DNA of 41,475 nucleotides, from assembly GCA_017457625.1 (NCBI GenBank), contig JAFTHC010000201.1, forward strand, positions 1 through 41,475, read 5' to 3'. The notes below the pieces were generated by a model, which saw only the letters and a program-made list of their open reading frames with translations, ran no database searches and was not told the origin of the DNA. This document shows positions 5,914-13,899 of this stretch, in pieces. Position 1 is the first letter of the stretch; each line of letters begins with the position of its first letter. The DNA comes from Kiritimatiellia bacterium. GTDB lineage: Bacteria; Verrucomicrobiota; Kiritimatiellia; RFP12; UBA3636. The position numbers and the translations under genes are program-made.

Positions 5914-8271
5914 ATGGACGCGCCCGCGTTCCGCGTTTTCTCCCTCGTGACACGCGACGGGCGGCGGCTCGTCCGGCGCGGAAGCGGCGCGGAGGCCGTC
6001 TGGGCGCTCGTCCCCGAGGCGGACCTGCCGCCCGGCACGCCGCCGCCCCGGCGCTGGACGGTCTACGGCGTCAAGAGCGCGCACTCGGACCTCGGGCTGC
6101 ACCGCGCCCCCGACGTCCAGCGCCGCAACGCCGCGGCGCGCCTCGACCGCGTCCGCGAGCTCGCGGCGGCCGACGCGCGCCCGGACGGCGACCCCGCCGC
6201 GCTGCGCTGGGTCGCGGAAGGCTGGTGGAGCTTCCTCGGCTACCCCGCCGCGCGCGACGCGGCGGCCGTGCGCGACCTGCTCGCGATGCACCGCCGCGGG
6301 CGGTTCGACGTGGGCAGCTGCTGGTGCGGCTCCACGACGCACGCGATGGGCTTCGAGGAGCTCTGCCGCTCGCTCTACGCCAAGCGCGAGATGGAGGAAA
6401 CGTGGGGCGTCCGGACGAAAACCGCGCAGATCGCCGACAACCCCGGCGTCTCGTGCGCGCTCGTCGGGCTCCTCGCCGACGCCGGCGTCCGCTACCTGAC
6501 GCACTGGCCGAACCATTACGCGATGGGGCTTGACGGACGGACGCTCTTCGCGGACGCGACCTCACCCGACCGCCCGTGCGTCTTCTGGTGGGAGGCGCCC
6601 GACGGCCGGAGCCGCGTCCTCGTCTGGACGAACGAGCGCGCCTACATCGGCGGCGGCGAGTTCGGCCTCGGCACCGCGTTCATCGATCCGCCCTCGCACC
6701 CCTTCCCCGAGCAGGCGCCGCCGGTCCCCGCCGAGTGGGCGCCCGACATGGACAAGTGGGAGCGCACGACCGCCGAGCGCCTCGCCGCGCTCGAGGCGGC
6801 CGTTCCCTACGACACGTGGCTCTTCCCGGACTACCACGACGACGAGGTCCCCTCGACGCGTCTCGCCGACGCCTTCGCCGCGTGGAACGCGAAGTGGGCG
6901 ACGCCCGTCTTCCGCACCGTCGGCTCGCTCGACGAGCCGTTCGAGCGGCTGGAGGCGCGCTGGGGCGACCGCATCCCGGTCCTGCGCGGCGACCTGCCGT
7001 GCGCGTGGGACCGCGCCACGCCCGCCTTCGCGGACCTGCTCGCGCGCAAGTTCGCCGCCGACCGCGCGCTGCCCCTCGCGGAGGCGCGCGCCGCCGTCGC
7101 CGACGCGGCGTCCGGCGCGCCGTTCCCCCGCGAGCGCTTCGACCGCGCGTGGAAAGCCCTTTTCTTCTTCGACGACCATTCCTACGGCTTCAGCGGCTAC
7201 AGCGGAACCCGCGTTTACGAAACCTGGGCGCAGCGCCGCGCCTGGCTCGAGGAGGCGGAAGCGGCGGCGGGCGTCACCGCCGCCGCGCCGGAGGGTTCGG
7301 GGGGCGGCGCCCCCCGTTCCTCGCAAACCCTCGAAAACCGCTGGTATCGCATCGAGGTCCGCGAGGACGGCGCGCTCCTCTCGATCTTCGACAAGGAACT
7401 CGGCCGCGAGCTGCTCGCCGCGCCCGCGAACGTCCTGCACTACACGCGCGACCGCTACGCCTCGTGGAGCGATCCGGCGGCGCTCCGCGCCCGCCGCATC
7501 GCCTCGTCGGTGAGCCTCGCGGACGACCGCAAGGCGATCCGGATCGAGAATGTCATCGAGGGCGCCGCGGACCTCGTGGAGGGCGAACGCCAGAAGCGCT
7601 TCGGCCACTACGCCTTCCCGTTCGCGTTGGAGAATCCGCGCTTCGCGGCGCAGCTCAACGGGCCCGTCGTCGATCCCTTCCGCGACGCCCTGCCGCAGGT
7701 CGCCAACTCCTACTGCTGCATCCGCGACTGGTGTGCGGTCGAGGACGGCGCCTGCGGCGTCGCTTTGATCCAGCCCGACACCTGGGCGATGGAGTTCGGG
7801 CGGCAGCACGGCGCCGAAGCCTACGCCCGCGAAGCGGCCCCCGCCTCCGCCGCGATGTGGAGCGTCGCCTTCGCCGACGGCCTCCGGTGGCACTGGACGG
7901 AGCCGCCGTCGTTCCGGTTCCGCTACGTCGTCACGTCCTACGCCGGCACGTGGCGCGAGGCGGACCTGCCCGCCTTCGCCGCGCGCGAAGTCGGCGCGCT
8001 CGCGGCCGACCCGGACGTCGCGCGCCGCGTCTCGTGCGACGCGCCGGGCGTCGAGCTCGTCGCGCTGAAGCCGGCGCTCGACGGCCGCGGCTTCGTGGCG
8101 CGCTTCCGCGAAACCCGGGGCCGCGCCGTCCGCGCGCGCGTCCGGCAGGACCTCGTCCCCGGCGCGAGCCTCGTCCTCTGCGACCTTCTCGAACGCCCCC
8201 GCGCGGAACTCCCCGGCGGGGCGCTCGACCTCGCCCCCTTCGCCTTCGCGACCGTCCGGATCGGGCCGTAG
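5914..8271 (+). CDS. GH38-like (alpha-mannosidase superfamily) glycoside hydrolase
   Basis: A 785-residue protein without a signal peptide. The N-terminal domain carries a divergent GH38 zinc site: VKSAHSDLGLH (His57, Asp59, compare HxD at the GH38 start), TAQIADNPGVS with Asp175 at the place of the catalytic aspartate, and FFFDDHSYGFSGYSGTR with His422 as the probable fourth zinc ligand. A central helical bundle and a large beta-sandwich (from about 470, NRWYRIEVREDGALLSIFDKE) follow, as in GH38. The usual family members with HSHxDxxW are clearly different, so the substrate cannot be named; it may belong to the GH38-related DUF5054 group. It starts 2 bases after the discoidin protein stop with no visible Shine-Dalgarno sequence, so translational coupling is likely. 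A short Gly/Pro/Ser linker near residues 455-468 separates the catalytic and C-terminal parts. Confidence 0.7.
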   Translation: MDAPAFRVFSLVTRDGRRLVRRGSGAEAVWALVPEADLPPGTPPPRRWTVYGVKSAHSDLGLHRAPDVQRRNAAARLDRVRELAAADARPDGDPAALRWVAEGWWSFLGYPAARDAAAVRDLLAMHRRGRFDVGSCWCGSTTHAMGFEELCRSLYAKREMEETWGVRTKTAQIADNPGVSCALVGLLADAGVRYLTHWPNHYAMGLDGRTLFADATSPDRPCVFWWEAPDGRSRVLVWTNERAYIGGGEFGLGTAFIDPPSHPFPEQAPPVPAEWAPDMDKWERTTAERLAALEAAVPYDTWLFPDYHDDEVPSTRLADAFAAWNAKWATPVFRTVGSLDEPFERLEARWGDRIPVLRGDLPCAWDRATPAFADLLARKFAADRALPLAEARAAVADAASGAPFPRERFDRAWKALFFFDDHSYGFSGYSGTRVYETWAQRRAWLEEAEAAAGVTAAAPEGSGGGAPRSSQTLENRWYRIEVREDGALLSIFDKELGRELLAAPANVLHYTRDRYASWSDPAALRARRIASSVSLADDRKAIRIENVIEGAADLVEGERQKRFGHYAFPFALENPRFAAQLNGPVVDPFRDALPQVANSYCCIRDWCAVEDGACGVALIQPDTWAMEFGRQHGAEAYAREAAPASAAMWSVAFADGLRWHWTEPPSFRFRYVVTSYAGTWREADLPAFAAREVGALAADPDVARRVSCDAPGVELVALKPALDGRGFVARFRETRGRAVRARVRQDLVPGASLVLCDLLERPRAELPGGALDLAPFAFATVRIGP

Positions 8272-8300
8272 CGCGGCGGACCCGGAAATCCGCCGGCGCG

Positions 8301-8329
8301 TTGAACGCGGCGGCGGAATCGGCTATGAT
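8301..8329 (+). promoter_or_regulatory. Sigma70-type promoter of queH, leaderless
   Basis: TTGAAC (8301-8306), 17-base spacer, TATGAT (8324-8329). The -10 box ends 8 bases before the ATG at 8338, leaving no room for a ribosome-binding site. Confidence 0.7.
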
Positions 8330-8337
8330 TCCGCCTC

Positions 8338-8928
8338 ATGGACGGGAAAACGGACAACGACGTCTTGCTGCACGCCTGCTGCGGGCCGTGCGCTTCGCAC
8401 TGCGTGCCGGCGCTGCGCGCGCTCGGCCGCGAGCCCGTCCTCTTCTTCTCCAATTCGAACCTCGACTCGCGCGAGGAATACGACCGCCGCCTCGCGGCCG
8501 CGCGGGCGCTGGCGGCCGCGGAGGGCGTCCGCCTCGTGGCCGATCCCTACGACCCGGCCGCGTGGGAGCGGGCCGTGGCGGGGTTCGAGGGAGAGCCGGA
8601 AGGCGGCGCCCGCTGCGACCGCTGCTTCCGCCACAACCTCGGCCGCGCGGCGGCCGCCGCGGCGGCCGGGGGCTTCGCCGCGTTCTCCACGAGCCTCACG
8701 GTGAGCCCCCACAAGAACTCCCCGAGGGTCTTCGCCGCCGGGCGGGAGGCCGCCGAGCGGACGCCGGGCGCGCCGCCGTTCCTCGAAGCCGACTTCAAGA
8801 AGAAGGACGGTTTCCTCGATTCGGTCCGCCGCGCCCGCGCGCTCGGGCTCTACCGCCAGTCCTACTGCGGGTGCAAATACTCCAAGCGCCGCGAGGACGC
8901 GCGGACGCGCGACGCGCCCGCCGGTTGA
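8338..8928 (+). CDS. queH: Epoxyqueuosine reductase QueH
   Basis: This 196-residue enzyme catalyses the last step of queuosine synthesis, reducing epoxyqueuosine to queuosine in the tRNA anticodon. It has the QueH (former DUF208) signature cysteines: LLHACCGPCASHC at residues 10-22, CDRCFRHNL near 94-102 and YRQSYCGCKYSKRRE near 175-189, which bind an iron-sulfur cluster and an adjacent metal. Length is normal for the family. It replaces the unrelated cobalamin-dependent QueG. The ATG is placed directly behind a strong promoter, implying a leaderless transcript. Its TGA stop lies within the -35 box of the next gene, which is transcribed from its own promoter. A copy of the 11-bp word ACCCCGCCACG is in the gene at 8574-8584 (reverse orientation). 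Confidence 0.93.
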   Translation: MDGKTDNDVLLHACCGPCASHCVPALRALGREPVLFFSNSNLDSREEYDRRLAAARALAAAEGVRLVADPYDPAAWERAVAGFEGEPEGGARCDRCFRHNLGRAAAAAAAGGFAAFSTSLTVSPHKNSPRVFAAGREAAERTPGAPPFLEADFKKKDGFLDSVRRARALGLYRQSYCGCKYSKRREDARTRDAPAG

Positions 8929-8953
8929 CACGCGCCCGCGTTTCGGGCATGAT
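8925..8953 (+). promoter_or_regulatory. Promoter of the TetR-family gene, overlapping the queH stop codon
   Basis: TTGACA (8925-8930) is a perfect -35 box and includes the queH TGA; CATGAT (8948-8953) follows after 17 bases. Unlike many promoters here it gives a conventional leader of about 33 bases with GGGAG before the ATG at 8993. Confidence 0.65.
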
Positions 8954-8992
8954 TGAACGCGCATTCAGAAAACGGAACGGGAGTTGCGCGAC

Positions 8993-9634
8993 ATGGCGGA
9001 AACGGACAAGGCGGCGCCCACGCGGCGCGAACGGGAACGCGAGCGGCACCGCGAGGAGATCCTCCGCGCGGCGGAGAAGGTCTTCGCGGCGCGCGGCTAC
9101 GAGGGCTCCTCGATGGCGGACATCGCGGCGGAGGCGGAGTTCTCCGTCGGCTCGCTCTACAACTTTTTCCGCGACAAGGCGGCGCTGGGAGAAGAGGTGA
9201 TGGTGCGCATCTGCGAAGAGCGCGCCGCCGAACTCGAAGCGCTCGCGCCGCTCGCGGCCGACCCGGCCGCGGGGCTGCGCGAGGCGGCGCGGCTGTTCGC
9301 GCGCCACCTCGCCGCGCACGGCGCGTTCCTGCAGATGTCGTTTTCGCTCCAGTCCTCGCGCGGCCACGCGAAGCCCCCGCCGCGCATCGAGACGCTCCTC
9401 AAACGGCAGCGCAAGGCGCTCGTTTCGTTCTTCCGCAAGGCCGCGGCGACCGGCGCGCTGCGGCCGCTGCCGCCGGAGGACCTCGCCGCCGCGGCGACCG
9501 GCCTCTGCATCCAGTTCGCCGCGGACTGGCGCATGGCCGGCGGCGACCTCGGCGCCGTGCCGGAAAGGGCGCTCGCGGACAGGATCGCGGGCGTCCTGGC
9601 CGCGCTGCTGCTCGAGGGGAAGGGCCGGCGCTAG
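8993..9634 (+). CDS. TetR/AcrR family transcriptional regulator
   Basis: The 213-residue protein has the classical TetR N-terminal helix-turn-helix at about 18-65 (ILRAAEKVFAARGYEGSSMA, DIAAEAEFSVGSLYNFFRDK), preceded by a highly charged Arg/Glu-rich segment. The C-terminal half is the variable ligand-binding and dimerisation domain. Ligand and targets are unknown; the next gene (murC-murB) starts 1 base after the stop, so both are on one transcript, and the regulator may control cell-wall or neighbouring functions or simply itself. The ATG at 8993 was chosen over the TTG at 8984 because GGGAG lies at a suitable distance. Confidence 0.88.
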   Translation: MAETDKAAPTRRERERERHREEILRAAEKVFAARGYEGSSMADIAAEAEFSVGSLYNFFRDKAALGEEVMVRICEERAAELEALAPLAADPAAGLREAARLFARHLAAHGAFLQMSFSLQSSRGHAKPPPRIETLLKRQRKALVSFFRKAAATGALRPLPPEDLAAAATGLCIQFAADWRMAGGDLGAVPERALADRIAGVLAALLLEGKGRR

Positions 9635-9635
9635 C

Positions 9636-11966
9636 ATGGACGCACTTCCCGCCCGCGTGCATTTCGCCGGCGTCGGCGGCGTCGGCATGGCCGGCGTGGC
9701 GTGGCTCCTGCACCGCCTCGGCTGCGACGTGTCGGGGTGCGACGCGAAGCCGGACGCCGCCACGTGCGCGTGGCTCCGCGCCGAAGGCGTGAGCGTCCTC
9801 GGCGCGCACGATCCGGCCCACGTCGGATCGGAGAAGCCGGACCTGCTCGTGCGCACCCCCGCCGTGCACGACGACAACCCCGAGCTCGCCGCCGCGCGCG
9901 CGGCGGGCGTCCCCGTCGCCGCGCGCGGCGAAGTCCTCGCCGCGCTCTCCGGCCGCTTCCGCACAGCCGCCGTCTGCGGTTCCCACGGCAAGACGACGAC
10001 GTCCACCTTCCTCGCCGCGATCCTGCGCGCGCTCGCGCCGGCGCAGACCTGGTGGTGCATCGGCGGCACTTCGCCGTCGCTCGGCGCCGTCGCCGGATGC
10101 GGCGCCGCCGCGCCCTGCGATCCGCCGGTCCGCAGGTCCGCAGGTCCGCACGTTCCCGACGCGCCGCTGCTCGTCGCGGAAGCGGACGAATCGGACGGCA
10201 CGCTCGCGCTCTACGAGCCCGCGCTGCTCGTCGTGACGAACGTGGACCTGGACCACGTGGACCGGTTCCCGTCGGTCGACGCGTTCGAAGAGGTTTTCCG
10301 GCGCGCGATCGCGCGAACGCGCGGACCCGTCGTCTTCTGCGCGGACGCCCCGCGCGCGTCCGCCCTCGTCCGCTCGTCCGGCCACGCGCCGGCCGTTTCC
10401 TTCGGCTTTTCCGCCGGGGCCGACTTCCGCATCCTCGACTGGGCGCCCGACGGCGCCGGCGGCCAGCGCTTCTCGCTCGCCGTGCCGGCGCCAGGCGCCC
10501 CGCCGGTCGGGGTGCATCTGCCGGTTCCCGGCCGCCACAACGCGCTCAACGCCGCGGCCGCCGTCGCGGCCGCGGCCGCGCTCGGCTTCCCGCCGGACGC
10601 CGCCGCGCGCGCGCTGGAGCGCGCCGCGTCGCTGCCCGCGCGCCGCTTCGAGCGCGTCGGTTCGCCCGCCGGCTTCGAGGTCGTTTCCGACTACTCGCAC
10701 CACCCGTCGGAAATCCGCGCGCTCGTCGAAACCGCGCGCGGCGTGCCGCACCGGCGGCTCGTCGGCGTCTTCCAGCCGCACCGCTTCACGCGCACGAAAA
10801 CCTTTCTCGCGGACTTCCCGCCCGCGTTCTCGGGGCTGGACGCGCTCGTGCTCTGCCCCGTCTACGCCGCGTCCGAGCCGCCGCTCGCCGGCGGGTCGGC
10901 GGCGGACCTCTACGCGGCGTTCCGCGCCGCGCAAGGGCCGGCGGCGGGGCCGCCGGTCCCGGTCTACGCGCGCTCGCTCGACGAAGCCGCGGACTGGTTC
11001 CGCTTCAACCTGCGCGAAGGCGACCTCGTGCTCGTCGTCGGCGCGGGCGACGTCGATTCGCTCGCGCCGCGCATCGCCGCGATGCGCCCGGCGCGGGAGC
11101 CGCCGCCGGCGCCGCGGCTGGGCGGCTACGGGACGGCCGCGCCCGTCGCGCGGCTCGTCGAAGCCGATTCGTGGGACGAGCTGCGCGACGCGCTGCTGGC
11201 GGCCCGCGCGGCGGGGGAAGAACCCGCGGTCCTCGGCGCCGGCACGAACGCGATCGTCGCGGCGACGGGCTGCGCGCGGCCGGTCGTCCGCCTCCGCCCG
11301 CCCCGCCCGGGCGCCGGGTGGAAGCGGATCGACGCCGGGGACGGCGGCGCCGTCCTGCTCGACGCCGACGCGGCGCTGCCCGGCGCGGCGCTGCTGGCCG
11401 AATGCCGGCGCCGCGGCTGGTCGGGCCTCGAAGCGCTCGTCGGCGTGCCCGGCACGGTCGGCGGCTGGCTCGCGATGAACGCGGGCACGCGTTCCGGTTC
11501 GTTCTGCGACCGCGTGGAAGCCGTGGTCGCGATGGCCGCGGACGGTTCGGTCTCGCGCCTCGGCCGCGCCGACCTGCGCGCCGGCTACCGGACGTGTCCC
11601 GGCCTCGGCGGGCGGATCGCGCTCGCCGTTCGGCTGCGGCTGGACCCCGCCACGCCCGAAGCGGTCGACGCGCGGATGCGGGAGCTGGCCGCCAAGCGGT
11701 TCGACTTCGGCGGGCTGCGCACGTGCGGGAGCGTGTTCCGCAACCCGCCGGCTCCGCAACCCCCGGCCGGCAAGCTCGCGGACGATGCCGGCTGCAAGGG
11801 CCTGCGCGTCGGCGGCGCGCGCGTGAGCGACCGCCACGCCAACGTGATCGCGGCGGACGCGGACGCGACCGCCTCGGACGTCCTGGCGCTCGTCGACCTC
11901 GTGCGCGACCGCGTCCGCGCCGCCAGCGGCGTGGAGCTCGTCCCGGAAATCCGCGTCCTGCGCTAG
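9636..11966 (+). CDS. MurC-MurB fusion: UDP-MurNAc-L-alanine ligase / UDP-MurNAc dehydrogenase
   Basis: A 776-residue bifunctional cytoplasmic enzyme for two consecutive steps of peptidoglycan precursor synthesis. Residues 1-485 are MurC: VHFAGVGGVGMAGVAWLL, the ATP loop CGSHGKTTTSTF, VAEADESDGTL, TNVDLDHVDRF, SDYSHHPSEIRAL and FQPHRFTRTK. Residues about 500-776 are MurB: VLGAGTNAIVA (FAD), GLEALVGVPGTVGGWLAMNA, RTCGSVFRNPP (catalytic Ser), and AGCKGLRVGGARVSDRHAN, ending PEIRVL with the conserved Glu. The reading frame between ADES-preceding strands contains three 8-bp repeats (10127-10150), adding a short loop DPPVRRSAGPHVPD. The gene begins 1 base after the tetR stop. Its TAG shares CTAG with the stop of the convergent DUF2851 gene. 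No other dcw-cluster genes are adjacent. Confidence 0.93.
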   Translation: MDALPARVHFAGVGGVGMAGVAWLLHRLGCDVSGCDAKPDAATCAWLRAEGVSVLGAHDPAHVGSEKPDLLVRTPAVHDDNPELAAARAAGVPVAARGEVLAALSGRFRTAAVCGSHGKTTTSTFLAAILRALAPAQTWWCIGGTSPSLGAVAGCGAAAPCDPPVRRSAGPHVPDAPLLVAEADESDGTLALYEPALLVVTNVDLDHVDRFPSVDAFEEVFRRAIARTRGPVVFCADAPRASALVRSSGHAPAVSFGFSAGADFRILDWAPDGAGGQRFSLAVPAPGAPPVGVHLPVPGRHNALNAAAAVAAAAALGFPPDAAARALERAASLPARRFERVGSPAGFEVVSDYSHHPSEIRALVETARGVPHRRLVGVFQPHRFTRTKTFLADFPPAFSGLDALVLCPVYAASEPPLAGGSAADLYAAFRAAQGPAAGPPVPVYARSLDEAADWFRFNLREGDLVLVVGAGDVDSLAPRIAAMRPAREPPPAPRLGGYGTAAPVARLVEADSWDELRDALLAARAAGEEPAVLGAGTNAIVAATGCARPVVRLRPPRPGAGWKRIDAGDGGAVLLDADAALPGAALLAECRRRGWSGLEALVGVPGTVGGWLAMNAGTRSGSFCDRVEAVVAMAADGSVSRLGRADLRAGYRTCPGLGGRIALAVRLRLDPATPEAVDARMRELAAKRFDFGGLRTCGSVFRNPPAPQPPAGKLADDAGCKGLRVGGARVSDRHANVIAADADATASDVLALVDLVRDRVRAASGVELVPEIRVLR
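10127..10150. repeat. Three tandem 8-bp repeats GGTCCGCA inside murC
   Basis: GGTCCGCA occurs three times back to back and is followed by CGTTCCCG, a degenerate fourth unit. The 24 bases keep the frame and encode part of a surface loop just before the conserved VAEADESDG of MurC. The unit resembles the 8-bp repeats at 35121-35160 upstream of alaS. Confidence 0.75.
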
Positions 11967-13345
11967 CGCCGCGCGGCGGCGGCGAGCGGACATTCGCGGC
12001 AGGTTTCGGGCGACGCGGCGCAGTGCCCGCTCCAGAGCGCGAGCAGGCCCTGCATGCGCAGCGCGCCGGTGCGCCAGAGCGCGGGGTTGTGGTCCGCGCC
12101 GAGGAGCCGGAACGCCATCTCCTCCATCGTGGCCGAGGGCGATTCGCCGGGCAGCGCGGCGAGGAGGGCGCGCGCGGAAACGGAATCGCCGAAGGCGAGC
12201 GCCGGCAGGACGGCGTTGGCGAGGATCGCGCGGACGCGGCCGCCGCCGAGCAGCCCGCCGCGCGCTGCGCCGGGCGGCAGGAGCGCGGCGGCGGGGGCGG
12301 CCGCGTCGCGCAGGACCTTTTCCGCCGCGCGGGCCCAGGCCTTCGCGTCCGCGCGCGGCAGCGCGGCGAGCGCGGCGCGCAGCGAATCGGGGTCCGCGAA
12401 AAGCGCGGCCGCGACCGCGAGGCGGCGGCGCGGGTGGTTGGCGGGGCGCACGCCGGCGAGCGTCCAGCGCCCGGCGGCGTCCGGCGCGTGCGAGGCGCCG
12501 GCGCGGAACGCGGCGTTCCAGAGCGCGGCGGTCCAACCGGACGGAAACCCGGGCGCGTCCGGCGGCGGGAGCAGCCCGGCGCGGCCGAGCAGCAGGGCGT
12601 AACGCTCGAACGGGTCGGCGCGCGCGGCGAGTTCGCGGACGGGGACCTGAGCGGCGAGGGCGCGCATCGGCGCCGTGTTGGCGTGGAAGCCGAGGCACGC
12701 GAGGACTTCCGCGTAGAACGCCTGCGCCGGCGAACCGGCGCGCGCGGCGCGCTCCGCCAGTTCGCGGGCCTTGCGGCGCAGGCGCGCTTCGCCGGCGCGC
12801 TCGAGCAGGTCGCGCACGATCGCGGCGGGGGCGCCGCGCAGCGCGTCGCGGCAGGGGCGCGGCAGGTCCGAACGCGCGGCGTGCGGATAGGCGTCCGGGT
12901 CGATCTGGTCGAACGAAAAGCCGGGGCGCGCGAGCATCGCGTCGGAGAGCAGCGCGAGCGGGACGTCCGGCAGGACGGCGCCGGGCGCGGGCGGAAACCA
13001 CGCCACGTGCAGCACGACGTTCTCGTAGCGCGGGTCGCCGTCGTGGCCGTGGGCGGTCCAGTCCGAGGGGCGCACGTGGAGCTCCACGTCGCCCGCGGCG
13101 CGGACGCCGCCGATGCGCAGGATCGCGCCTCGGAAGTCGGGCCCCGGGCCGCCGTTCCAGACGCCGGGCGAAAGCACTTCGACCGGCGCGCCGCCCGTCG
13201 TGGAAAGCGGCGGGCGCAGGCGCGCGTCCGCCCAGATGCACTGCAGGTGCCGCTCGTCCCACGCGGCGCCGTCCGTTTCCGGCTCGGCGGCGGCGCGGCC
13301 GGGGAGCAGGCACGGGGGCAGCGGGAGGGACGCCGTCTCGTTCAT
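11963..13345 (-). CDS. DUF2851 family protein
   Basis: A 460-residue protein of unknown function whose N-terminal third has the DUF2851 signature: LQCIWADARLRPPLSTTGG, GVWNGGPGPDFRGAILRIGG, GDVELHVRPSDWTAHGHDGD and YENVVLHVAWF. The conserved GPDF, ExH, SDW and HxHD residues resemble a metal- or nucleic acid-handling site, but no activity is established. The C-terminal part is Ala/Arg-rich and helical and ends with four cysteines or histidines in HCAASPETCRECPLA, a possible metal-binding cluster. The ATG at 13345 overlaps the TGA of the upstream lipoprotein gene as ATGA, so the two are co-translated. The stop TAG overlaps the murC-murB stop in CTAG. Confidence 0.85.
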   Translation of the reverse strand: MNETASLPLPPCLLPGRAAAEPETDGAAWDERHLQCIWADARLRPPLSTTGGAPVEVLSPGVWNGGPGPDFRGAILRIGGVRAAGDVELHVRPSDWTAHGHDGDPRYENVVLHVAWFPPAPGAVLPDVPLALLSDAMLARPGFSFDQIDPDAYPHAARSDLPRPCRDALRGAPAAIVRDLLERAGEARLRRKARELAERAARAGSPAQAFYAEVLACLGFHANTAPMRALAAQVPVRELAARADPFERYALLLGRAGLLPPPDAPGFPSGWTAALWNAAFRAGASHAPDAAGRWTLAGVRPANHPRRRLAVAAALFADPDSLRAALAALPRADAKAWARAAEKVLRDAAAPAAALLPPGAARGGLLGGGRVRAILANAVLPALAFGDSVSARALLAALPGESPSATMEEMAFRLLGADHNPALWRTGALRMQGLLALWSGHCAASPETCRECPLAAAARR

Positions 13346-13803
13346 TCGCTTTCGAGATAACGCAGCACGAGCGGATCGTCCGGCGAAAGGTCCTGCGACT
13401 GGAGCCCGCCGGCGGGCAGGATCGGCTCGAAGGCCGTGCCGCTGGAGGTGGAGACGCGCGCCGTCTCGATCGAAATGCGGTAGAGGCGTTTCGAAACGAG
13501 GTAGTCGCGCAGCTCGGCGAGCCGGGCGACGGACACGCCGTCGTGCCCGCTCAGCACGATCATGTGGCGCCCGCCGGTGGATCCCTCTTCGTCGAGAAGC
13601 CGTTCGGCGAGCGCCGCGCGGTCGTGGTTGCGGCCGAAGAGCTCGAGGCGGCCGTCGGAGAAGACGTTCACGACGAGCGGCGCTTCGTGCCCCTCCGGCT
13701 CGCCGGCCAGGCCGGCCAGGCCGCCGCGGCCGCGGGTGGTGGAATGGACGCAGCCGGCGCACAGCGCGGCCGCGAGGACCATGAGAGCGGAAATCCGTTT
13801 CAT
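13342..13803 (-). CDS. Lipoprotein with ExbD/TolR-like periplasmic domain
   Basis: A 153-residue protein. MKRISALMVLAAALCAGC is a lipoprotein signal peptide with the lipobox LCAGC, lipidated at Cys18. The mature part (LVVNVFSDGRLELFGRN at about 46-62, HMIVLSGHDGVSVARLAELR, YRISIETARVST) has the strand-helix pattern of the periplasmic domain of ExbD/TolR proteins, but lacks their N-terminal membrane helix. Function is unknown; perhaps a periplasmic partner of an energised transport or envelope system. It is the first gene of a two-gene operon with the DUF2851 gene (ATGA overlap) and is preceded by a leaderless promoter. Confidence 0.65.
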   Translation of the reverse strand: MKRISALMVLAAALCAGCVHSTTRGRGGLAGLAGEPEGHEAPLVVNVFSDGRLELFGRNHDRAALAERLLDEEGSTGGRHMIVLSGHDGVSVARLAELRDYLVSKRLYRISIETARVSTSSGTAFEPILPAGGLQSQDLSPDDPLVLRYLESE

Positions 13804-13810
13804 GCGGCCC

Positions 13811-13840
13811 AGTATAGCGGCCCCGCCGTGCCCGTTGCAA
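13811..13840 (-). promoter_or_regulatory. Promoter of the ExbD-like lipoprotein gene, leaderless
   Basis: On the minus strand TTGCAA (13840-13835), 18-base spacer and TATACT (13816-13811); the -10 box ends 7 bases before the ATG at 13803. Confidence 0.65.
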
Positions 13841-13860
13841 GCGAAATCCGCTCGCCGCGC

Positions 13861-13890
13861 TTGCGGGCGCGCGGGCGACGGTGGTAGAAT
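13861..13890 (+). promoter_or_regulatory. Promoter of the PHP-domain gene, probably leaderless
   Basis: TTGCGG (13861-13866), 18-base spacer, TAGAAT (13885-13890); 9 bases separate the -10 box from the ATG at 13900. It diverges from the lipoprotein promoter. Confidence 0.6.
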
Positions 13891-13899
13891 CGCGGGCCC

